Part shown: piece by piece, positions 1-4,592 of the stretch
How the letters are laid out: every line of letters starts with the position of its first letter
How positions within the stretch are numbered: position 1 is the first letter of the stretch
Assembly (NCBI GenBank): GCA_023415055.1
Contig: JAEZLZ010000027.1
Location: 1-6,118 of the forward strand
DNA from: Bacillota bacterium
Lineage (GTDB): Bacteria > Bacillota > Clostridia > Lachnospirales > Lachnospiraceae
Reading direction: 5' to 3'
Length of the DNA: 6,118 nucleotides
Notes under the pieces: generated by a model
The model's database searches: none
The model's input: the letters and a program-made list of their open reading frames with translations, nothing else
Told to the model about the DNA's origin: nothing
Program-made: the position numbers and the translations under genes

Positions 1-2
1 AC

Positions 3-527
3 AAAGCCCTTATACAAAGGTTGGCAACCTGCGAATATATATCTGAACACCGGAATCTATTTATTACCGGTGCAACAGGTAGTGGAAAGACTTACATGGC
101 TTGTGCCTTTGGTATGGAAGCCTGCAAGCAGCATTTCAATACAAAATATGTTCGACTTCCTGACCTTCTCATAGACCTAGAAATGTCTCGGAATGAAGGT
201 ACGTATAAGAAAGTTATGGCAAAGTATGCAAATCCGGTTCTTCTCATCATTGATGAATGGCTCCTACTAAAGCCAAATGAGAAGGAACAGAAAGATATCT
301 TTGAACTGCTTCACAGGAGACGCAAGAAATCATCTACGGTATTCTGCTCTCAATATCAGAATGATGGCTGGTATCAGCAATTGGGAGGAGAAGCGAGTCC
401 ACTGTCTGATGCTATTCTAGACCGAATCGTTCATGATGCATATAGAATAAATATTGAAAGTATTGATCCTACTAAAGATATCTCAATGCGTGAGGTGTAT
501 GGTTTGGATAAGACTTTAAGCGAGTAA
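3..527 (+). CDS. istB: IS21-like element helper ATPase IstB, 5'-truncated by the window edge
   Basis: This is the AAA+ ATPase that assists the IstA transposase of IS21-family elements in choosing and remodelling target DNA. The frame is open to the window start (first visible residues KALIQRLATC), so the TTG at 21 is not the real start. About 174 residues are visible; IstB is usually near 250, so roughly 75 N-terminal residues are missing. The Walker A motif GATGSGKT lies at 69-92 and Walker B LLIIDEW at 240-260. Near the C-terminus, STVFCSQ followed by an ILDRIVHDAYRI stretch matches the sensor region typical of IstB and resembles DnaC-like loaders. No frameshift is visible in the part shown, so the helper may be intact. 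The family assignment is secure; whether the whole element is active cannot be judged here. Confidence 0.93.
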   Translation, partial: KALIQRLATCEYISEHRNLFITGATGSGKTYMACAFGMEACKQHFNTKYVRLPDLLIDLEMSRNEGTYKKVMAKYANPVLLIIDEWLLLKPNEKEQKDIFELLHRRRKKSSTVFCSQYQNDGWYQQLGGEASPLSDAILDRIVHDAYRINIESIDPTKDISMREVYGLDKTLSE

Positions 528-546
528 ACTCGCATATGGTGTAGGA

Positions 547-603
547 TGATTTCCGGTTCCGGTCACGTGATTTCCACTTCACCGGAACTGCGATTTCATC
601 GCA
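547..603. repeat. IS21 right-end repeats and palindromes
   Basis: TGATTTCC occurs at 547-554 and again at 568-575, with a variant CGATTTCA at 591-598. Spacings of 21 and 23 bp are about two helical turns, as expected of transposase binding sites. The same stretch contains an 8-bp inverted repeat GTTCCGGT (556-563) / ACCGGAAC (581-588), an 8-bp palindrome TCACGTGA (563-570) and a 6-bp stem TGCGAT/ATCGCA with a TTC loop (589-603). IS21-family ends are known to carry multiple internal transposase-binding repeats. Assigning that role to these repeats is inference from position and spacing. Confidence 0.5.
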
Positions 604-744
604 CAAGAATATTCATTTGGTGGACTTATACGGATTGACCTCTTTTCCAGAAAATTAGGATGGAAGATGTCGGGTCAGGAGGTTAAAGCAAAAAAAAGCT
701 CCCGGTGCATATTTGAGAGTTAGAAAAACCTAAAAAATAAAGGA
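604..744. other. Intergenic stretch without a recognisable gene
   Basis: No recognisable gene. It contains an AGGAGG at 677-682 that is not followed by a start codon at a useful distance, and an 18-codon frame starting with ATG at 667 (ends at 723) with an AGGA 6 bp upstream, beginning MSGQEVKAKK. I do not recognise the peptide and would not call it a gene. A weak imperfect inverted repeat TTGACCTC (635-642) / GAGGTTAA (679-686) is present. The region probably belongs to an older element cut by the IS21 insertion, but nothing here proves it. Confidence 0.4.
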
Positions 745-785
745 AATCTTGAGGAATAGCTTAAGATTGAAGTGATAGACACTTC
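745..785 (+). promoter_or_regulatory. Leader hairpin and candidate antiterminator ahead of the terminator
   Basis: Two helices lie back to back. The first pairs AATCTTGAG (745-753) with CTTAAGATT (760-768) around a 6-nt loop, nine pairs including one G-U. The second pairs GAAGTG (769-774) with CACTTC (780-785) around ATAGA. The CACTTC arm is the same sequence that forms the base of the downstream terminator stem, so the second helix and the full terminator cannot form together. That is the geometry of an attenuator. No ligand, leader peptide or known riboswitch class is recognised, and the regulatory role is inferred. Confidence 0.45.
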
Positions 786-823
786 GTTACTGGTAGAAAT
801 ACCAGAGCGAGGTGCCTTTTTTT
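780..823 (+). terminator. Intrinsic terminator with GAAA tetraloop, in the leader of the DUF6462 gene
   Basis: The outer stem pairs CACTTCG (780-786) with CGAGGTG (808-814), with one G-U pair. Inside it CTGGTA (790-795) pairs perfectly with TACCAG (800-805) around a GAAA tetraloop. CC and seven T residues (817-823) follow at once. This is a convincing Rho-independent terminator on the plus strand. It lies about 160 bp upstream of the DUF6462 start and about 250 bp past istB, so it either ends transcription from the left or serves as an attenuator for the genes to the right. Confidence 0.75.
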
Positions 824-824
824 G

Positions 825-892
825 TTTGCGCGAAAGCAAATGTGAGCAATGCGAACGTGCACGCGAACCGGAAGTGTACTTCTTCCGGGTTC
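825..892 (+). promoter_or_regulatory. Structured leader segment downstream of the terminator
   Basis: TTTGC (825-829) and GCAAA (836-840) can form a short stem over GCGAAA. GAACCGGAAG (865-874) pairs with CTTCCGGGTTC (882-892) over a 7-nt loop, ten pairs with one bulged G. CGTGCACG (856-863) is a perfect 8-bp palindrome. The G+C content is clearly above the flanking DNA. A 74-codon open frame (772-996) crosses this region and the terminator but has no supporting ribosome binding site, so I read the segment as untranslated RNA or protein-binding DNA. Its role is unknown. Confidence 0.4.
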
Positions 893-910
893 AAAGAAAA
901 TGTGTTCAAT

Positions 911-938
911 TTGTAGTCAGATCGTTATTTTGTATATC
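911..938 (+). promoter_or_regulatory. Weak candidate promoter for the DUF6462 gene
   Basis: TTGTAG (911-916) followed after 16 bp by TATATC (933-938) gives four of six matches in each hexamer, in an AT-rich stretch 45 bp before the ATG. It would give transcription that bypasses the upstream terminator. The matches are modest and could arise by chance in AT-rich DNA. Confidence 0.25.
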
Positions 939-982
939 TAAAATGTATGAAAAAATGATTGAGACAAGTGAAAGGGTGCTCT

Positions 983-1231
983 ATGAATCGGGGTGAGAAA
1001 TTGAAGAGCAAAAAGAAAAAAGAGGGTCCGGATTTAAGCAAGTATTTAGGTGACAACGCGAAACGCTACGTTACTTACAGGCAGGCATCAATCATCTATT
1101 CCGTTCCCTATTATGCCTTTGTAAAGATGGCAAAGGAGGCAAATGCCTGTTGGAAGATCAGAAAGACAGTAATCGTAGACTTGGATAAGTTTGACGCATA
1201 TCTAGAAACAAAGAAAATCAAGAAAGATTAG
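983..1231 (+). CDS. DUF6462 family protein, excisionase-like, 82 residues
   Basis: A small basic protein whose layout matches DUF6462 proteins common in mobile elements of Lachnospiraceae and relatives. A lysine-rich N-terminus (about residues 5-15) is followed by an excisionase/MerR-like helix-turn-helix (YVTYRQASIIYSV, then a second helix ending in AKEANA), and a short strand-helix tail ending VDLDKFDAYLE. Such proteins are generally taken to bind DNA and often sit beside integrase, relaxase or replication genes; the exact function is not established. I chose the ATG at 983 rather than the in-frame TTG at 959 because AAGGG (972-976) lies 6 bp before it. It ends directly against the rep remnant, which suggests they were once co-transcribed. 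The frame is intact although its neighbour is broken. Confidence 0.75.
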   Translation: MNRGEKLKSKKKKEGPDLSKYLGDNAKRYVTYRQASIIYSVPYYAFVKMAKEANACWKIRKTVIVDLDKFDAYLETKKIKKD

Positions 1232-1240
1232 GTGAAGAAA

Positions 1241-1838
1241 ATGGGAAAAGAACGTAAGGTACCTGAGAATATGGACAATGCCTGTCAAGCGATACAAAAA
1301 TTCTGTATGGATTAGCTTTGGATTGTATGTGCTTATCCATTAAAAATGGCTGGTTCGAGGAAAACGGGCATTTATCTACTTTTCGAAAGAGGATATCGTG
1401 GACCTCCTAAATTGCGGGAAGAATAAAACGGTTAGCTCTATGAAGGAGCTGGAAACTAACAGTCTGATAGAGAAAAAACATAAGGGAATGGGCAAGGCAA
1501 ATGTGTTATATGTAAAGAACTTTGTGGTGGTTGAGGCTGGATTAGAATCCCGAAAAGTAAACTTCTTGAATACCGAGAAAAGAGATTCTAGTATCCCCAA
1601 AAATAAAATTCAAGAATCCCGAAATTCGGGACCTAATAATACAAAAGAGAATAGTACTGACATGAGTAATACAGAATTTAATCACGTCATATCTCTTTCG
1701 GATCGAATGGGAGGGGATGAGATACTTACCTATGCAGCTCTGATTAAAGAGAATATTTCTTATGAGATCTTACTGGAACGCTATCCATTTGATCCTGAAC
1801 TGGTGGAAGGAATCTATGAACTGATTCTTGCAGGATAG
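1241..1838 (+). pseudogene. RepA_N/DUF6017-type replication initiator protein, frameshifted and truncated
   Basis: Remnant of a plasmid or ICE replication initiator. A start ATG at 1241 with AGGTGA upstream opens a frame that dies at 1315. From 1267 a second frame reads EYGQCLSSDTKILYGLALD and on through LSIKNGWFEENG (to 1368), the typical N-terminal winged helix. At 1369-1371 one base appears lost, and a third frame continues FIYFSKEDIVDLLNCGKN, then a MKELE...LIEKK wing and VLYVKNF. A polar linker (about 1520-1660) leads to a C-terminal DUF6017-like piece with IKENISYEILLERYPF. It stops at ELILAG, whereas the family normally continues for many tens of residues. With two frame breaks and a missing tail it cannot make a functional initiator. 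The 146-codon frame from the GTG at 1398 is therefore a fragment, not a separate gene. Identity is from remembered family pattern. Confidence 0.72.
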
Positions 1839-1929
1839 TAAACTGCTTTCCGGAGAATTTTGAGACACCTGCAATTGTTTATAATAGTCCGCTATGATAG
1901 AGACTAATTATATAAGTACGCCATAGTAG

Positions 1930-1957
1930 TTGACAATTTTTGGAAATAAAATATAAT
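1930..1957 (+). promoter_or_regulatory. Perfect consensus sigma-A promoter of the sugar operon
   Basis: TTGACA (1930-1935) and TATAAT (1952-1957) match both consensus hexamers exactly with a 16-bp spacer. Transcription would start near 1964, leaving an untranslated leader of about 58 nt before the ATG at 2022. It reads into the GH51 remnant and the transporter genes. No clear catabolite-response element or long operator palindrome is seen next to it; only a 9-bp CTATGATAG lies upstream at 1892-1900. A second TATAAT at 1880-1885 lacks a well-spaced -35 box. Confidence 0.82.
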
Positions 1958-2007
1958 ATAGAATAAGAAGTAATACGAATGACTAAACATGAATGATTAT
2001 ATGGAAA

Positions 2008-2016
2008 GGGGGAGGG
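2008..2016 (+). promoter_or_regulatory. Ribosome binding site that sets the GH51-remnant start
   Basis: The purine run GGGGGAGGG ends 5 bp before the ATG at 2022. The two earlier in-frame ATGs, at 1989 and 2001, have no Shine-Dalgarno sequence, and this site would lie inside their coding region. It therefore favours 2022 as the start. Confidence 0.75.
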
Positions 2017-2021
2017 AAATT

Positions 2022-2621
2022 ATGAGTAGAATAGACATAAATACTATTATTAAAAAAATCCCTGTAACGAGTAATTTTTACAGAATATTTCTGGAAGATA
2101 TCAATAGAGCAGTGGATGGGGGTTTTTATCCTGAGCTAATCGGAAATAGATCCTTCGAGGATTCTATTTCACCGGTGGAGTGTACGACGGAGAAAGATGG
2201 CTATGCATTGGTGACTAATTCCGGCCAGCGTGATGAGTTCAATCATGGCGAGAGATTAACAAGGTGGCTTCGTAAGAATGAAATTTCCTATACACCAATC
2301 CCCACATGGTATCCTATTCAAGCCTTTATGGAGATGGATGCCGATGATGTGTTAAATATACATAGGCATACCGATCAGGAGGTAATCATCAAGCTTGCTA
2401 ATATGGCGGAGCAGGAGGATATGGTTGCTATTACTCTGGAGTGTGAAGTCGCGGATGAATATCGGTGCTTTCTGCTAACCGGGGGAAAAATAGCAGAAAA
2501 CAGTTTCACTGATCCTGAGTACATCCATGATAAAGCATTTGTTCTGAAGGGAGCAGCAAAAGAATTTGTCTACAAAGTACCGTCTTTGTCGGTTAATATA
2601 CGAAGGCTTGTGAAAGCGTAG
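2022..2621 (+). CDS. GH51-type alpha-L-arabinofuranosidase with catalytic domain deleted in frame, 199 residues
   Basis: Intact GH51 enzymes release arabinose from arabinoxylan or arabinan side chains and are usually 500-800 residues. Here residues about 18-115 match the N-terminal part: FLEDINRAVDGGFYPELI, GNRSFEDS, EFNHGERLTRWL and a DADDVLN segment. From about residue 119 the text jumps to the C-terminal beta domain: EVIIKLANMAEQEDMV, then YRCFLLTGG, ENSF, and VPSLSVNIRRL at the end. The whole (beta/alpha)8 barrel, with the acid/base and nucleophile glutamates, is missing. The junction lies near 2364-2378 and keeps the frame, so no hydrolase activity is expected. The glycine usual in YG-IFFEDIN is arginine (NFYRIFLEDIN). 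The gene has its own strong RBS and is 19 bp ahead of the first permease. It may be a deletion remnant kept because it leads the operon, or a protein with a non-catalytic role. Assembly error is an alternative. Confidence 0.75.
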   Translation: MSRIDINTIIKKIPVTSNFYRIFLEDINRAVDGGFYPELIGNRSFEDSISPVECTTEKDGYALVTNSGQRDEFNHGERLTRWLRKNEISYTPIPTWYPIQAFMEMDADDVLNIHRHTDQEVIIKLANMAEQEDMVAITLECEVADEYRCFLLTGGKIAENSFTDPEYIHDKAFVLKGAAKEFVYKVPSLSVNIRRLVKA

Positions 2622-2640
2622 CGAAAGGAGGAGTAAGATT

Positions 2641-3561
2641 ATGAAATTTTTTGCAAGTAAGAAAAACGTAAGATCTATGAAGGAATTTTTATACATAGTG
2701 CCTTTCTTGGCATTGGTAGCGGTATTCTCTTACTATCCTCTATATGGCTGGGTATATGCATTTTTTGATTATAAACCACCGTTTCCGTTAAGTATGGATC
2801 AGTTTGTAGGAATGAAATGGTTCAAGTCGATGATTGGGAATAGCATAAAGGTTAAACAATTAATTCAGGTATTGCTCAACACCTTTGGTATCAGTGGTCT
2901 GAGTCTCCTGTTTTCCTGGTTCCCAATGGTCTTCGCAGTGTTTTTGAATGAAATCAAATGTAAACCCTTTAAGAAATTTGTTCAGACTGTTACCACACTT
3001 CCGAACTTTATTAGCTGGGTTTTGGTTTATTCCATTGCTTTTTGTATTTTAAACAGTACCGGTGTTGTTAATTCCTTATTGATGAATTTTGGAATTATCG
3101 ATTCCCCGCAACAGTTTTTGCAAAATTCTGATCATATCTGGTTTAAGATGTGGTTATGGCTTACCTGGAAGAATGCCGGATGGGCTGCAATTATGTACAT
3201 AGCTGCAATCGCCGGTATTGATGAGCAGATGAATGAGGCTGCAAAGGTAGATGGAGCGTCCAGAATGCAAATCATCTGGCATATTACACTTCCCAGCCTT
3301 CTGCCGACTTATTTTGTATTGGTAATGCTAAACCTTGCCAATTTCCTTTCCAATGGTATGGAACAGTTTTATGTTTTCCAAAATTCCTTTAACAAAGAAA
3401 CAATTCAGGTTTTGGACCTGTACGTGTACAATTTGGCTATGAGTGGCGGAGGTTATTCCCTTTCCACTGCGATCAGTATCTTCAAGAGTATGGTCAGCAT
3501 TCTTTTGTTATGTATCACAAACGGTGTATCCAAGTTGATCAGAGGAGAAGGATTTATCTAA
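2641..3561 (+). CDS. ABC transporter permease, LplB-like, carbohydrate uptake (CUT1)
   Basis: One of two membrane subunits of a binding-protein-dependent sugar importer. The 306-residue protein begins with a short basic stretch and then a first membrane helix (about 16-42) containing the YYPLYGW sequence typical of LplB/YteP-like permeases. Further hydrophobic segments fall near 80-105, 118-138, 172-192, 220-240 and 275-295, giving the usual six. The cytoplasmic EAA loop that docks on the ATPase is clear: EAAKVDGASRMQIIWHITLP (199-218). AAAGGAGGAG (2624-2633) supports the ATG at 2641. It pairs with the second permease 34 bp downstream. No ATPase gene is present, as usual for this subfamily, which uses a shared MsmX-type ATPase. 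The class is certain; the substrate (probably an arabinose-containing oligosaccharide, from the GH51 neighbour) is a guess. Confidence 0.93.
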   Translation: MKFFASKKNVRSMKEFLYIVPFLALVAVFSYYPLYGWVYAFFDYKPPFPLSMDQFVGMKWFKSMIGNSIKVKQLIQVLLNTFGISGLSLLFSWFPMVFAVFLNEIKCKPFKKFVQTVTTLPNFISWVLVYSIAFCILNSTGVVNSLLMNFGIIDSPQQFLQNSDHIWFKMWLWLTWKNAGWAAIMYIAAIAGIDEQMNEAAKVDGASRMQIIWHITLPSLLPTYFVLVMLNLANFLSNGMEQFYVFQNSFNKETIQVLDLYVYNLAMSGGGYSLSTAISIFKSMVSILLLCITNGVSKLIRGEGFI

Positions 3562-3595
3562 GTTGGATTGTTGAATAAGTCAGGAGGGATTAGAA

Positions 3596-4528
3596 ATGAG
3601 ACCTAAAAATAAGATTGTTAAAAAACATAAGATGAAAACAAGCATCAGCGATAAAATTATTAGTGTGGTAACGTATGTAGTCTATACCTTATTTGCTTTT
3701 GTTTGTGCTTATCCGTTCTATTATATTTTTATTAATACGCTAAGTGCTAATAATTTAAGTGAAAGAGGAAAGGTTATATTCTGGATAAAGGGCTTTCATT
3801 TAAGTAACTATGTCAGTGTTTTAAAAATTCCGGATTTGTTCCAGGCCTTGAGAGTGTCCGTCGGAAGAACAGTTATAGGAACAGCATTGACGGTAATTAT
3901 TGCAGCCTTTCTGGGATACATGTTTACGAGAGAAAGTTTGTGGAAACGTAAGTTGTGGTATCGTTTCGTCGTAGCAACGATGTACTTCAATGCAGGCATC
4001 ATCCCATGGTATCTTACGATGAGAAATTTGCACCTTACTAATAATTTCTGGGCTTATATTTTTCCGGTGGCAGTATCTCCGTTTTATATCGTTCTTTGTA
4101 AGACCTTCGTGGAATCTGTTCCTAAGGAGTTGCAGGACGCCGCAGAGATCGACGGTGCGGGAACCTTAAAGATATTTTACCGTATCATGATCCCGGTGAT
4201 CAAGCCAATCCTGGCAACCGTAGCAATTTTCGCAGCTGTTGCGCAGTGGAATGCTTTTCAGGATACCTTGCTTCTGGTTACCGACAATAAGCTCTATACG
4301 CTTCAGTTTACCCTGTATCAATACATAAATCAGGCAAGTTCACTGAAAGCACTGGTCAACAGTAGTACGTCTTCCGCAAGCATGGCGGCGAGCCTTGCCA
4401 GCGCGCAGACAGCAACTTCAATCCGAATGACGGTTACTATCGTGGTAGTGACCCCTATTATTCTGATCTATCCGATCTTCCAAAGATTCTTTGTCAAGGG
4501 AATTATGATCGGAGCAGTAAAGGGATAA
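3596..4528 (+). CDS. ABC transporter permease, LplC/YtcP-like, carbohydrate uptake (CUT1)
   Basis: The second membrane subunit of the importer, 310 residues, expected to form a heterodimer with the LplB-like permease. A basic N-terminus (1-20) precedes the first helix (about 21-49), followed by hydrophobic segments near 92-110, 126-145, 150-169, 204-222 and 276-297. The EAA loop reads DAAEIDGAGTLKIFYRIMIP (181-200). QWN (217-219), a Ser/Ala-rich external stretch (about 255-275) and the C-terminal KGIMIGAVKG are hallmarks of the LplC/YtcP branch. The ATG at 3596 has AGGAGGG (3582-3588) 7 bp ahead. Codon use and spacing agree with co-transcription with both neighbours. I give no symbol because LplC, YtcP and related permeases cannot be told apart from this sequence alone. 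Confidence 0.93.
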   Translation: MRPKNKIVKKHKMKTSISDKIISVVTYVVYTLFAFVCAYPFYYIFINTLSANNLSERGKVIFWIKGFHLSNYVSVLKIPDLFQALRVSVGRTVIGTALTVIIAAFLGYMFTRESLWKRKLWYRFVVATMYFNAGIIPWYLTMRNLHLTNNFWAYIFPVAVSPFYIVLCKTFVESVPKELQDAAEIDGAGTLKIFYRIMIPVIKPILATVAIFAAVAQWNAFQDTLLLVTDNKLYTLQFTLYQYINQASSLKALVNSSTSSASMAASLASAQTATSIRMTVTIVVVTPIILIYPIFQRFFVKGIMIGAVKG

Positions 4529-4532
4529 TGAC

Positions 4533-4565
4533 CAATGAAGAAATTCATTGTTAATTATATTTAAC
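4533..4565 (+). promoter_or_regulatory. Intercistronic hairpins between permease and binding-protein genes
   Basis: CAATGAA (4533-4539) and TTCATTG (4544-4550) form a perfect 7-bp stem with a GAAA tetraloop. A second AT-rich stem, GTTAA (4550-4554) / TTAAC (4561-4565), shares its first base with the end of the first. No T-run follows, so it is not a standard terminator. Such hairpins in transporter operons can stabilise the downstream mRNA and raise binding-protein levels over the permeases; that role here is inferred. A 9-codon frame (ATG at 4535, MKKFIVNYI) covers the hairpins but has no ribosome binding site. Confidence 0.45.
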
Positions 4566-4592
4566 ATTAAATATTGAAAGGGAGGATTAGAA

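Larger units (their letters stand above)
1..603 (+). mobile_element. IS21-family insertion sequence, right part (left end outside window)
   Basis: The block holds the 3' part of istB followed by about 75 bp of repeat-rich, non-coding DNA, the usual layout of the right end of an IS21-family element. The istA transposase and the left end lie upstream of the window. I place the right tip near 603 because IS21 elements usually end in CA-3' and the small perfect palindrome TGCGAT-TTC-ATCGCA finishes there. This is inference: without the left end, neither terminal inverted repeats nor target duplication can be checked, and the element could extend further. Its presence in the element is well supported; the exact boundary is not. 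Confidence 0.6.

Noticed and set aside
635..686. Imperfect inverted repeat TTGACCTC / GAGGTTAA as a possible IS terminus
   Set aside because: Eight bases with a mismatch, not ending in a typical IS21 tip, and the phased-repeat block ending near 603 is the better candidate.
667..723. 18-codon frame MSGQEVKAKK... after the IS
   Set aside because: Too short, no recognisable similarity, only a weak AGGA upstream; likely chance.
959..982. Upstream TTG start for the DUF6462 gene
   Set aside because: The ATG at 983 has a well-placed AAGGG, which would lie inside the coding region if the TTG were used.
772..996. 74-codon open frame beginning with GTG (MIDTSLLVEI)
   Set aside because: It runs through the intrinsic terminator and the leader hairpins, has no ribosome binding site, and overlaps the DUF6462 start. 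The cysteine- and arginine-rich product resembles no family I know.
1989..2021. Upstream ATG starts (1989, 2001) for the GH51 remnant
   Set aside because: No ribosome binding site precedes either of them, while GGGGGAGGG sits at the right distance from the ATG at 2022.
4535..4564. Nine-codon frame MKKFIVNYI between permease and receptor genes
   Set aside because: It coincides with the hairpins and lacks a ribosome binding site. The MKKF start resembles a signal-peptide beginning but is too short to interpret.
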